Assembly (NCBI RefSeq): GCF_905404315.1
Contig: NC_066266.1
Span: 5,215,501 to 5,279,500 of the forward strand
DNA from: Leptidea sinapis
Taxonomy: Eukaryota; Arthropoda; Insecta; Lepidoptera; Pieridae
Direction: 5' to 3'
DNA: 64,000 bases
The notes under the pieces are model-generated. The model was not told where the DNA came from. It saw only the letters and a program-made list of their open reading frames with translations, and ran no database searches. Position 1 is the first letter of the stretch; every line of letters starts with the position of its first letter. The position numbers were made by a program, and so were the translations under genes. Shown piece after piece: positions 10,727 through 25,700 of the stretch.

Positions 10727-13700
10727 GTACTTGTACATTTAAACGCTGTCATGCGCTTGCAACTACTCTAGCATATTTGGAAATTCAGAAATCAGTGATT
10801 CTTTAACAATATCTTCCACATTTTGTGAGTTTATAATATAATAATAATTATGAAAGCATTTATTTTCAATCGTTAATTATATACAATGATTCCTTACCTA
10901 ACTTATCTAATAATTTATTGGAACGAAGTTCCTTACGGCAGGCTTGGAGGAGATAGGGATTTTGCTGCGGGACCGAACTGAAAAGAATGTGATAGTAAAA
11001 CCGTAAGAAAAAGTCCGTGGAAAAAAAACCGTTAAATGAGACGTGCGCAGGAGCGACATCGACATCGTATACACAAGCGAGTAGTGTATAATACCTTTCT
11101 CTTTCTAATGGACTTTATTATGTGTATAATAATAATAGTTTCAGCAATAGAATTTAATCACGAGACTGATTAATAAGAATTACTTATAATAATAATTATA
11201 AACTTTTTTGTAATTATTTCTATTTCTATGTAATTTTATGTTGTCAAACAAAAATAAAGAGACATATTTTGTTATTTTAATTGATAATTTGGATTACGAT
11301 TCTTTTTGATTTTACGTAATTTATTATTTCCTAAAATACTGAATATACTAAATACTTTCCTGTACTTAAATAAAAACTAATCTGCAAAATTTAAGAGAAA
11401 AATCAAGAAAACCTACATAAAATTGAACACGATTTTTTTTTTACAAATTGTGTCGATTCTACATTAGCCGAAGGAACTTTGTTCTTACCTGGTGTCTCAC
11501 GACACCACATCTTTTATTATTTTTATTTTCATTTGTAGGTAATTACTATTTACACCGATAATTAATGGATGTCTTGCTTTTCGATATAGGCCTCCCCCAA
11601 ACTTTTCCATAGTGACCGGTCTCTCGCTGTTCTCGACCAGGTTGCATCTGCTACTTATTTTATGTCATGTGTGAGTTTAATTAAGTGTAAGATCCGCTAA
11701 CATTTATCTTGAATCAATTCGACTCGTGTTTCGCCTCTAAATGCATCTTCGGGAGATGTTGACTCGTCAGTCTCGTGCCAGACTTTGGCATCAGAGTGAT
11801 TCAAGAAAACTCACAACACTTGGAAAATTATGGATTTCCGCAAAGTAACGCGTAATGCAATAAATTTTCTTTACAAATATCTTGTTGGCAACAGTATGTA
11901 ATAGAATAGATGTCGAGAAAAATATATTAAGCTTGAAATACGGAGAAGTAGACTGAAAAAAGGGAGTTGGCTCAAGGCAAACACATAATAAATTAATATA
12001 TAATAAAATGCCATCCCGATCTCCAGATATCTTAATGCAGTTCCTATATGAAATATAAATGATAAGTTTTAGGAAGAAATCACTATATTAAAATTGTTAT
12101 CAAAACATATTATAATGAAAACATGAAAATTAAAATAGTTTTAATATTTATTTGTCTAAATTCTTTTGCGCGATCCTTTCGCTTGATGCTTGCTGCACAC
12201 AGATTTTATATGAAGTTTCAAATTATTAAACTTTAATCTCAAGTCTCCGCGTTGTGTTATACCAAGTCGATGTTTTTTATCAGTAAATTATTTTACAGCA
12301 CTAAGTCCACATTCAGCTTAATATGAAGATGGAAACAGTAGTAAAAGTTTTCTTACACATTTGGAAAATGCCTTTTTTTTGTTAAATTTGCCACCGACCA
12401 TTGCATTTAAAAAAACCAAAGCGGTAGTGTTATAGTCGTGTCGAGTCCATTTTTAAATTGCCCCCCTTAACTATCAAATTGCTCCCGTGAGAGGCGTGGG
12501 CCCCACGTCGGGGAACACTGTCTTAATGCAAAGTTTCAGTTCACAATCTGTTCAGTAGTTTTTCCTGCACATCTTTTGTTCAATATTTTTCCGCTTGCAC
12601 CCTCCTTTGTGACCTCAAGCGAAAAGGCACTTACCTAGTTAGTTTTATGAATAACTCTCATCTGTTTGGCATGTCTACTACTCGGCCTGTTCGTAAGTCT
12701 TTCGTTGGGTACAGTATATGATTCAACAATAGGTTCCCAGAAAACGTACAATAAAAAAAAAATTTAAATGCGATTTACCGTAGACAAAAGTTTACCAGGA
12801 AGAGGCTTCGAAGTACTACGAAGCACAGGAAGGCTAAATGGATAGAGCAGTGCCTTAATATGAGGCAATACTGTGTGTTATTTTGTACCTAGTGACATTA
12901 GTGAGATAATATTAACATATTAACATACATTAATTACTTTTCTTTGAAGTACTCGTGTATTAAGGGCATTAATTAGTATTTACGAGAGAATATATTCTAA
13001 ACAACTGTGTCGCGATTATGCTGAATAATTATAAACGATTATAAATGCCTAGACCTATTCAGAGATTCGTTGCCAAGGTTTCGCAAAAATGTAAAAAAAT
13101 AATAATATAAATAAATAATTAATATATTGTATTCTTGATTTGTTTAGTACATCTTGATTTGTTTGTTAGGTCATAAAATGGTTGTTTTATAATTTATACT
13201 AATTTTATATATCTATTTCACACATATTTTCGCATGCGGTATTCACCTTAAAAGGTAATGCATTTAGTAATAAGAATTTTGTAACTTAGCATAATTATAA
13301 ATGTTATATTATTGTAATAAGCTCTGGTGAATCTAAATAAATAAATATTTCGTTATGTTTTTAAAGTGATAATCCTGGAATTAATACACAAATAATATTT
13401 GAAAACAAAATTTTATGAACGACGCGGGACTCGAACCCACTATCCCAGAGTTGAGGGTTATAACTTTAAAAACATTATAAAATGCTTGGATTTGCAAGAG
13501 CGACATCTAAATTCAATTTCCTAATATGCAAATATTGGGGTTTAGCAGGTTATCAACTGTAAAGTAGATCCTGTAGATGAAGCCATAACCTGAGTGTTGA
13601 ACAAAGCTTACAAGATTTTATCAAAGATACGTGACTCGAACGGTTGGCTCAGTCTGAACGCGAGAGGTGGTGATTTCGAGTACCACATCGTTCATAAAAT

Positions 13701-16700
13701 TTTGTTTTCAAATTTTATTTGTGTTTAAATAAACAAATAAAAGTCTATGCAATTGCCGCACAGCGAAGTCATGTCAGAAATTTGTCCCGAAAAGATATTA
13801 TCTCAAGATCACTTCGTAGAACTAATAATCGGGGTGAATGACCAAATTTAATTTATCGGCGCTCAGCAAATCCTGTTATTAAAACGTATTTTTACTGCCG
13901 TCTGCGATTTTGTTTAAATGTATTAATATCGGCGGAATGTGTGTTGTCCTAACTTGAGTATATTGATATATAGAATTTCTTTATATCTGTTTCTTTTTAA
14001 ATACTTTATACTCCCAGTGGGAGGCTCGTTTGCACAGGATGTCGGCTAGATTATAGGTACCACAACGGCGTCTATTTCTGCCGTGAAGCAGTAATGTGTA
14101 AGCATTATTACGTTTCGGTCTGAAGGGCGCAGTAGCTAGTGAAATTACTGGGCAAATGAGACTTATCATCTTATGTCTCAAGGTGACGAGCGCAATAATT
14201 GTACTGCTACTCAGAATTTTCGGGCTTTTCAAGAATTCTGAGCGGCACTGCATTGTAATGGGCGTCCCGTATTTTCAAAAATAAAATGAAACAATATTTT
14301 GCTTTTCTATTTGTTGTAATTCGTACGACACGCCACAAGTTAGGATATCATCCCCATCATCTGGATGTGTGGCGGTCCTCCATAGTGCGGTTTTCAAGGA
14401 GCTTTCTTCCTCGTACTACAATCCTGGTATGAGCTTCCTTGTGCGGTGTTTCCGGGACAGTACGACATGGGAACCTTTAAAAAAAGCGCGTACACCATCC
14501 TTAAAGGCCGGCAACGCTCCTGTGATTTCTTTGGTGTTGCAAGAGAATGTGGGCGGCGGTGATTAATTAACACCAGGTGACCCGTACGCTCTTTTCCATA
14601 AAAAAATAAAATAATAATTTGTTTGATATTTAGTCATGGTGTGCAACTCTATAAAAAAAATACCATTAACTTCACTGAAAAATATATAGGCATAAAGGCA
14701 TTTATTTTCTCAAAATTGATTCCGTTAGAATTCTTTTTGATGTTATTTCTAATAACTACTAGATACTAATAACGCTTCGGAAAAAAAAATGGCGCTCTGA
14801 GAGAGAAGAAGCGGCGCAAGAAACTCTCCCAGCACTCTTTTTTTTCGCTCTTTACAATAAAAATATACAATATTGTACAGTAATTTCTATCGCTATAAAA
14901 TAATAACAATTTAGTCTCAGGCTGTCCGATCATTTAGATATTCAGCAGTGGAGTAATAAGATTTACGACAGAGCCATTTTTTTATAAAACATTTAAATTT
15001 ATTTATAGATAATGCCTGAACAATGGCTGGGACTTTATTATAGAAGTGTATACATTTACCCTTTAAGCTATTATGTATCTTATAACATATATAACCCCCC
15101 TTTGTCTTGCGCAGTTGGGTAAAACTACAATATTTCTATACCAATACCGTTGAGGTTAACAATCAAATGCTTATGAATATTCATTAAACCTAATATAATA
15201 TCATTCAAATTGTATCGATCTCGTTTTAATTAAAAACAGGTAAAGAAATTTATTAACACACTTCTAAATTGGAACTGTTCGTTCGGTAGAATGGTGAACT
15301 CGTTTCGATGTTAACGGTATTTCGAATTTAATTTAATTTTGATAGTTTTGTTCTTACAACACCTGTTGACGAACTGTATAGCCGAGTGGTTAGCGATCCT
15401 ACGTACTAAGCTAAAGGTCCCGGGTTCGAATCCCGGTAGGTGCAAGCATTTATATGATGAATACGGATGTTTGTGTCCGAGTAATGGATGTTTAAATGTA
15501 TTTATGTATGTTTAAGTAAGTATATTGTATTAAATATATCGTTGTCTTGCAACCCATAGCACAGGCTATATATGCTTAATTTGGGGCAAGATAATTTGTG
15601 TAAAAAGTGTGTCAATATTAAAAAAAAAAACAGCCATTTGTTAAAAGTGTTTGTGAAGAATAGATAGGTATTACTTTTAGGGCGGCGCATAGTATTAGAT
15701 TTGTACTGCAATACAAATAAAAATATATATATATTTCGCATACATATATTAATTTATAATCAGTCATGGAAATGACATTTTTGAATGTCAAAAGTTTACT
15801 TTACATTTATCGTCACTTGAAGTGGCAAGATACACAGTGCCACTCTTTTCAAACAAAATTTACACCTTCATCATTTTAAAAATCATTTAAAGTACAATTT
15901 AGTATGTAAAATGATGCAACAATAATACTCAAATGTCAATCCTTTTACGAGTCCGTCAAAAAAGTAAACTATTATAAAAAAAAAAGTTTTTGACTACATT
16001 ATCAACACAAAAATATGTTTTTGAGTACAGTAGTGCATTATACACATACCATAAATAAAAAACTCTCATCTGTGAGCATTTCAATAGCGATTATAAAAAT
16101 AAAATAACCTTAATTTTAAAACATGTAGCAGAGTTTGAGGTAACAGGATCATCCAGCCACTACAAGTAGCTCCCTCGATCTTATTTGGAGAAGGGATCGA
16201 CCCGTCCCATGTCGCCGCCACAAGTAGTGACATTTAAGCGAGCATGACGAAGCCTGTCACGAGAACTCAACCAAATAGCAAAAAAGAATGTTCATTTACA
16301 TAATATTAGGCAATACTCAAATACCCATGAAGGGGTTCGTAGCAGCAACATAATATAAAAGTTCTTATAGACGTTTTAAAAAAAACTATTCTCTAGATCT
16401 AATTCAAACCAATTTTCGGTGAAATTTGCATCATTCTCTAGTTTAGAAGTTACAGAGGGGGGATACACATTTTACCACTTTGGAAGTGTCTCTCGTGCAA
16501 ACTATTCAGTTTAGAAAAAAATATATATTAGAAACCTCAAAAGAAGACCTATCCATAGATTTGAGTTTGATGAAAAAACATTTTTGAGTTTCAGTTTTAA
16601 ATATGGAGAACCCCCTAATTAATTATTTTTTATTACTATTTTTGTGTGAAAATATTAATGCGGTTCACAGAATACATCTACTTTACAAGTTTCAACGGTA

Positions 16701-19700
16701 TAGTTCTTATAGTTTCTGAACAAAGTGGCTATGACATACGGATGGACAAACAGACATACATGACGAATCTATAAGGGTTCCATTTTTTGCCATTTGGCTA
16801 CGGAACCCTAAAAACTACACAGTGACATATCTTAAACGATGGTATGGTACCCTTGGGAGTTCGACACAAATCTCAAAAATCGTAAATTTAAAGAAATGTT
16901 TGATACAAAATGCATTTATATGTCTGTGTGTGTATGGAATCCAAAACAGTTTCACTGGTTTTGATCAAATTTTTACCCAAACTTATAATTGGCCCAGCGA
17001 GTGATCCTGTGAAGTTTTGTTGGAGAAGTTGCGAAAGTAAATTATAGTTGCCTCATTGAAGTGAGGCCAGATTTAGCTAGTATTTAATAAATTCCTTTGT
17101 TATATACTGCATGTTATGAAAGTCCATAGTATTTATTGGTTGCTGATACGTGGGGTAAAAATATTCAATCTTAACGAAAGCAAAGAAATTAAATAGATGA
17201 AATACGCTTATGGAGTTATAAATTTTGTAACCAAAATAAAATCAAACAGCCTTGTGAATAATTTCTGCGAACTGTGGTACAAGTTATAAGAGATAACGGT
17301 CAATCGTAACTGGGCTACCGGATTCGAATTAATTCAATTACAAAAGAATGTGGTCTCTATTTTTAATATCGAATAAAACCGTTTTTTTTTCATGTAGAAT
17401 ATTACGAACAGTGCGGGACTCGAACACGAGATGGGAGCGTTCTTGCATTGAGCCAACCGTTCGAGTGACGTAACGTATATAAATCTTGATATGTCTTGTT
17501 CAACTCTCAGGTTGTGGCTTCATCTACAGGATCTACTTTGCAGTTAATAATCTGGTCAACCCTAATTTTGCATTTTGGAAATTGACTTTAGATGTCGCAC
17601 TTTCAAATCTAAAGAATTTTTTATTTTGTAATTATATTATTGCAAAGGAGCCTCCCACTAAAGAGCAGCTCCCAGCTGGGAGCAGGGTGTAGTCGCCAAG
17701 GATGGTGTTATGCTTATACATTAATGGGCTGCAATCGCAGAGGACATAAAGAGGCGTTTCATCGTCCTCAAGACATAATTTGCATGTTCTTTCTGCGTGA
17801 GAGGCATATTTCAAATAAGAGGCATACTATATGCTTAGGATAATCGAGTTGACTGCTTAACTATGCACCACTCAAAATATTTGTGTAAATACATAAAATA
17901 TTTTAGTATGATTTTCAATGATTGGAATTAACGATAAGTTCAGTTGACTAATTAGTATAATTAGTGATTCCTATAAACTTAACATGTTGATTTTTATAAT
18001 TTTATCTATAACAAGCGGCCAGCGGTAGACCCCGTCACTGCCCTTGTAGATATTATCGGCGTTCTTTAATTAATTTATCTCTTTTAGCTTTTAACCACAT
18101 GAAATGAAACAAACACTAAATATAACGGAGAGTAACAATATAAACAGTGAAAACCGCATTCAAATCATTAGCAATCTAAGCCATTTTTTTTATATTAGCC
18201 ACAGACAGACCGAAAACAGACAATTATAAAGAAACTGCTTTTTACATAAATACGTTTTAAGGTTGCATGGGTACAATATTGTGTTTAAATTGTTTTTTAT
18301 TTATTTATACCACTGCAACTGCTGCCGGGTGGTAAGCCTTTGTTTCCTTCCCGGGAATTGAAGTTGCAGCCTTGATATCGATCCTGTCAAAGTATCATTA
18401 ATTTTTTATAATTGCCATTTTAACCATCAACAAAACTAACTGTGTGTCATCTACCGCATTTATTACATGTGTTCCGAAGAGCTGTTTCACCTGATTGTGC
18501 GGTGTTTCCGGGGCGATACGACATGGTTACCTTCAAAAAAACCGCGTACACCTTCCTGGCTGGCAACGCTCCTGTGATTCCTTTGATTTTACAAGAGAAT
18601 GTGGTAGGCAGTGATCACTTAACACCAGGTGACCCGTGCGCTCGTTTGTCCTCCTTTTCCATAAAAGAATAACAGATACTTTCGCTATTTATCGATAATC
18701 CTCTACTTTCGGTTAAATCCAGACATTAAAACTCACACATTCAATACGGATTATATGAAAAATATAGTTAACGACGTGGGATGATACATGAACATTTCCA
18801 ACAAGGCTGAAGTTGGCATCAAGTAGTCAGTCACTATTGTACGTATGTGGGTTAAAAAGTTATTGTTCTCAAATCGCGCTATGCTGTCGCTTGCACCATC
18901 ACCCAGAACTATTAATCTTTTAATTATTCAGTTCATTTACATAGGTATTTAGTAATTTTATTTACACGCCTGCCAGGGCCCAGTATAATTAAACTTTTGC
19001 ATAAAAATTATAACTTGAAAGGCTGTGATAGCATCTAGCTGTTTTATTACATGTTTAATATGTTTACAGTAATATTTGAGTTGTTTTTTGAATAAATAAG
19101 TATTAATAGATTATACGAATGTTTCGAGGTAGAAGTCATGTATGTGGTTAAGCTCTTGAAGGCAATACAGTGTAGCTGAACTTTACTTATATTATAAAAG
19201 TTTTAAGAGATTTGAATTACACACAATATAAAGAGAGTATATTGTGCAATGAATAGCATTACGCCTTTAGAAAAACAAAGAAAAAAAAACAATATAAGAA
19301 ATTAAATGTATTTCACAATTTTTTAAGGTTTTTAGTGATAAAATAGTAAAAAAATAAATAATTTGATAAAAATAAATGTTTTCTTTCCGTCTTAACGAGA
19401 TTTTCAACAAATCCTCTTTGTTGATACAAAAAAGTATTACCCAGTTAAATAGAAAATGCTTTGTTTATGCTGCTTAAGTGAAAATTTAAATTTAGTTTAG
19501 TATTAAAAGTGCAGTGATTTGACATATGATTGAAATAGTAGTTATACCATTAAGGCGATTGGCGATGAAATATAATAACGTAGTGGATTTCGGCTATCTC
19601 CGTTTTAAAAGATTATTGCCGTCATCCGTCAATCTATCAATGACTGACTGTACGTTTTAATCAATCGAGTGAATCGCTGTTTTCTTAGATAGTTTCGCAA

Positions 19701-22700
19701 GGCTATGTAAACTGTCAATCTTATTATATATATATCATATCTAAACTATGTAGTTTGCAGTTAGGTACAAACTTTGTTGAAAAAAATTAGTATAGTGGCC
19801 ATTTTGAAATCCGCCATCTTGTTTTTATTATCTGTCACTGTAGCGACAACATTTGCTTATGACATGCAGCCCGCTGTTCGTTTTCTTTCGACTTCGTGTG
19901 CGGAACCCTCATAAGAAGTGGATATTATTATAGCATTATTTAATTAGCACAAATATCGTGATAGTATGCTTAATTTTAACGCGACAGTCGTGACTAGATC
20001 CAGTTTTAGAAAGTGGTCATGTTAATTATATTGTTTGTTAAAAGTTCAAAATGGAACTCCGCGATAATTTCACAAATAAATACTTTTAGACCTGGCTGGT
20101 TAAGTTCGATTTTACGTTATAAATGAGTCGTTTTGTTGCTTTAAGGAAATACCTTCAAAGTATATTGAAACTGTGTATGTGTGGCTTGACCCCATGATTA
20201 TCTCAATCACCTCAACATTTTAGTTTAAATCGTTGAGCAATTTGTTATATTTAACTTCCCTCTTAGAAAATTGAAAATTTTCGCAAATTTGTGAAAATAT
20301 TGTGAAATATTTTCATGCAAAGTTTTATGAAATTGGAATTATTATCTGGATAGGATTTACTGTATAAGCCTTATACATATCAATTAGGTAATTTTAAATT
20401 TAAATTTAGTCTCGCGCTAATGAGGAGAGTGTTTGTCTATTACGGTAGTATTCTAAGTTTATGGTTTATTCGGACGTATATCGTTTCCCGTGTTTATTTA
20501 CAAGGCTGCTTGACAATCGGAAAACTTCAGTAGTATCATCGTATTGACAGTGTTTCAACGACATTGTCAATGTTTTACATATTCTTGGTTTATTCTCAGG
20601 TATAACATTATACCAAGTTTATTTATAATTCCGTCAATGTTACTAGGAGCTTGTACAACATATTAATAATACATAATGCTTATTAGTATTAAAATAAGGT
20701 TTATTTTCAGAGTGCGATTGTTGGATCTCGAGTGACATTACCATGTCGAGTAGAACACAAAGTCGGGACACTGCAGTGGACCAAAGATGACTTCGGATTA
20801 GGGACTCATAGAAACCTGAGTGGCTATGATCGTTACTCCATGATCGGCAGTGACGAAGAAGGTAAGATTTATGATAAGAATTGAGACACGAGATTCAATT
20901 TCAATTTTATTAATAAAAGATTTTTAAATTACAAAATATAATAATAATACAAGTCTTACTTAAAAGCTAATTAACACTGTGTCTGAACTAGGTAAACCTG
21001 TGTTTTTGGCGTAAAGAGCTCATATAAAAACTAAATAATCACAAAAAAGAGAAACTTAAAAAAATCTACACCTTAAATATATAAGTAAACAATATCTTCA
21101 ATGTAATGATTATTAACTAATACAAATAAAATATAGATAATATTTATTTTAACACTATTAGTAATTTTTCTGTATCTTCATAGGACATATTTTGATATCA
21201 CCTCTTGATGACCCTGCCGACTACAATATACCTAGAGCTGGTAACTTTTTTCGATTATGTAAATTAAATTTGTACCTAAAATTTATGAACGATGCGGGAC
21301 TCGAACCCGAGACCTCTCGAGTTCCATCCGAGCGCTCTTTCCAACTGAGCCAACCGTTCGAGTGACGGATGATACGTAAATCTTGGTGTGTCTTGTTCTG
21401 GTGACAAATTTAATTATAATAATTAAATTGTTTACATTATGCGATTCTTGCGACAAAAGTTCCGAGTGAGACGTATGCCTTTTTACACGATTTTTCAAAG
21501 GTTCCCAGACCCATGTCGTAATATCCAGGAAGCATCGCATCTGAAAACATCGAAAGCTAATTCCCCACCACACTTTTACCTACATGGAAGACTCGCTCTG
21601 TCGAGGAGAACATAGTACATGATACAAAAGAGATGGAAAGGAAATATTAATTCTAGATAACAGACATAGAGAGATTGTGAGAGGGGGGAGAGTGGGGAGC
21701 CTAATATATAAATAATGGGTATTATACCCATGTGAGAAGGCGTGATTGAGAAATTAAATCTGGGACGGGGTCCCCAATCACATAATTAAAATTTAAATTC
21801 AAATATTTTTACTCAAAATAGGATGTGACATCACTTATTGAAAGTCAAAAACTACCATCCATCCATCCAAAACGTATGCTTCAGACCTGAGAAGAACAGG
21901 CGCAACAAACTCAAAGGGCTTTTTCATAGAAAAATATGCTTACAAAGTAATATTATACAATTAAACTTATTATTTAATAGCCTGAGGGCGGTCGCTCCAC
22001 TCCCAATCTGTGGTATCATAGTCATTTATGTTATAGTAACCTTTACCACACTACGTACATAGTTTTTGTACTTTTAAATCTATTCTATAGTTTTTTCTTA
22101 GATAATTTATACGTCTAGATAGAGCCTCTTGCTGCTATGCCTTAGGATTATTACATAAGTGTGCGTGACAAGCTACATCTTACACTTGTGATTTGTATGA
22201 CATTTTGTGTTAGTGTGCATGCGTTGCTCAAATTAGAGTTTAACTGTCAACCTCAATTTTTTTCACAGTTGTCACAGTCTATCTAGACCGAAAAAAGATT
22301 TAAGTGTTTTGAATCCTTTGGTACTAACAATATGAAAAAGATTGATAAACTATAAGACTTACCTTGGTAATAACCTCGTACGACACTCCATAAATTAGGA
22401 TGCCGAAATCGCTCGTCGTACCGCTTCGCTGCGGCGTATATTTGAGCGAAGCGAGGTAAACTAAGTCTGTGTACAAAAACAAAACAAATGTTCGATGTTT
22501 CCAGGACGATACAACATGGGTACCTTTAAAAATAGCGCGTACATGTGATTCCTCTGTTATTCAAAGAATATGTGGGCGTAAATTTTAGGAACCAACTTCA
22601 CCCTGTTACTTTTGTGTTACAGTGATGCGCGCATCTTAAAATTTCATTCTCATCGTTTTTTCATAACGCGCCTAAAGAAGTATAACTTCAAAAAGATGTG

Positions 22701-25700
22701 ATGTGAATGGTTTCCTAATCAGCTATGAAAAAGAATGCGCTGTCAACGACATTGACTTGAAAAATTCAGCTGTTGCGTTACTACTCGTAGACTCTCACAA
22801 TAAACAAAACACTGTAAAATTCCGGCCTTCAATTATGCGTCATTTCTTCTTCGGCCAAATCCAGGGCGTTGAACTGTTACGTTGATTCTAATATTATATT
22901 CCGTTTGAGAACGTCGGGAGAATTCGTGAATTATTTATTGCACTTGATTAATTTCTGCATAGATAATATGAAGAGATTGTATTTAAAGACTCCCAGTTTT
23001 GGCCTACGTTGCGAATAATACAATTTTTAACCGAATTTAAAAAGGAGGAGGTTCTCAATTCGATTCTCTGAGATTTATGATCCGATTTACGGAATTCTTA
23101 AAAAATTTACATAGTTTTGCCCAGTAGTTTCATTTTATGAACATTTTTTAAGTAAATTTTTGTTTGCCTGGATGAAATAGTTGTTTTTTGTTACGGCTTT
23201 TTAGGAGTTTTCATTCAGGTGGATTATATATTATTATTATTAACAGACACTAAAAAGTAAAAAAAAACTACGTTTACTACATTATATTAAATAATAATGA
23301 TAGATCAAATTATTCCAAACAAAATTTAATTAGTTATTGCAATTAGAAATTCACATACATATTGGTACGACTTCCAACTTTCTAAATGTAATTTCTAAAT
23401 CTAATTTTGAATAATAATACATAAATTTTCGAAACCTTCATTAACGCTTTTCCATTCTTGTACTTTGTCCAGCACGTATCTGTAGTGATCGGCTACATTA
23501 ATGTAAAGGTGCGATTTTTTGGATCTGACCTTTCGCAAGACAAGTCAGTGGTTCTATGGAGGCGTTCATGGGTCCATTCCGGATGTTCCATAGCCAGGAT
23601 TGCCATCTTCGCCCAGCGCCTCTATCTCCACCTTATCTATTGACTGAAATTTTCGGTACCGGTTTTCTTACCTTATTGAAGTGGCTATATTTCGATTCAA
23701 TCTAATTAATATTAAAAATCTATTTAATGTTACCACCAAACTTTGTAAACATTTAGTTGGGATGATAATGCATAGTTTGCTAAGTAACGTATCAAAATAC
23801 AATATGACTACCAAGAATGCCATATTAGTAATTTTTATGCTCTCCTGTGACATCACACGGGTATCAAATTGAAGGTTTTTTTGCATCGACTGTATAACCT
23901 TTAGAAGCCTAATAAAGAGTCCACAAGCCAGTAACAGTTGAAAACGATGTGTTATTATGAACACTTGACTATCGCATAGCATGTATTAAAATACGAAAAA
24001 ACTTGTTATATACAGTTTTCTATAGACAAGTATGTATTGCATTTGGCTTATGCATTTTTCGTCTTCACTGAGAAGATATACTGTTTTTTTTATTTACGGA
24101 AAAGAAGGACAAACGGGTCATCTGATATGAAGCTCATACTCTAATGCAATACCAGAGGAATCACAGGGGCGTTGCCGACTTTGAACGAAGGTGTACGTGC
24201 TTTTTTTTAAAGTACCCGTGACGTATCGTCTTGGGAACACCGCACAATGAAGCTGTTTCCACAGCTTTGTGGAATGTGGAAAAAAGGTCCATTGAAAACC
24301 TACTGTGGATGAACGCCACACATCCAGATGGTGAAATCCTAAATTGTGGCTTGTCGCAAAGGTGTAATTTTGTTGTTATACGTTTAGTCATACTGCCCAT
24401 AGACATCGTGTCAGAAATATCCCAACAATATTACATAAAATCTATTACATCTCCGAAGCACTTAAATAGAGTGTTGACATGTATAAACAGAAAGCCCACA
24501 AACACAAAAATAAACGGTGCTCGTCGGGCAATTTACCTAAATATTTTACGAATACGGACACATTCTGAATGTTGGGAATAAAATGTCTGAAGTATATGGA
24601 TACCTAGGTTATTTACAGCTGGCTTGTGCAATGGTAAGCAGTTATTTATGCAACTGTGGCGTAATATTAAATTATTATTAAAACACGAATGTGGGTGCGA
24701 AGCCAACTGTGATAATTGTATCACGTCACGTCAAGTAACGTCGAAAAATCCCCGAAATAGTTTGACTCGGACATGAGAACTTGTGCGAGAAACTCAGCCG
24801 CCTTTTTTTTTCTTAATATCGTACAATAAAATTTATAATTCAATAAAATTTATAATTCAATAGCCTGAGGGCGTTTACTTCATTCCCAGTCTATGGTATC
24901 AAAAAGAAAATCGTTTATTTTATAGTAACCTTTCATAATAATAACCTTAGTAACCCCGAACGATTTTTAACAATTCTTTTGAAACTTCAAACAACTTCTT
25001 CACTTCATCCAACTGGATGTACCGCATGCAAGTGTTAAAGTGAGTAACTGAGACAGCTTGAATAAGTAAACTTATTCATATTAACGCCCAATGTTGGAAA
25101 TACAACGATGCCAAATTTATACTAAACGCGACATAAATTAATTTCACTATCGCCAAAGTTAATTTACAAATTCCCCGCAACAAGGTTGAAATGTCTGCGA
25201 TACCGCGCTGTGGATGTGAAGTTTGTTTCAGCACACAATATGTAATACAATCTGTTTGCTATCTTCAAAGTGAATTCTTTTGTGTAATGAAATATTTACG
25301 ATATTTATTAAATATTTTATACTAGTTATGCAACAATATGCAAAAATTTCTACCGCTTTCAATGTTACTATACGAACACATTATCACAGGACCTTGCTGG
25401 AACGTAATTCCCCCTCCCGTTTCCCTTTCACCCCCTCGCGTTCGTCCTATTGCGCCAATACAGTTTGCAGTTAAAAGGCATTTTTTTTCTCAAAATTGAT
25501 TCCTTTGATTATTTTTAATGTCATTTCTATTTAATATAAATATTTGAATTCGATTATATCCTCAGTGATTTGGGCTTTAATCTGTGTTTTGGCATAATAA
25601 TATGTTGCTTAAAATTATTTATTTTATACCTATAATAAATATTAGGTATCTGAAAAGTTTTTTTGTTTATTTGCTTAAACTCTTTTTGAACGTGTAAGTA

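Noticed and set aside
15374..15444. tRNA gene
   Set aside because: The tRNA-like head is continuous with a SINE body found again at 35665-36035, and there is no proper acceptor stem.
20711..20711. Translation start of kirre/rst near exon 2
   Set aside because: Exon 2 starts inside Ig1 without a signal peptide, and exon 1 at 10487-10726 supplies one in the right phase with the conserved RFAMEPQDQ sequence.
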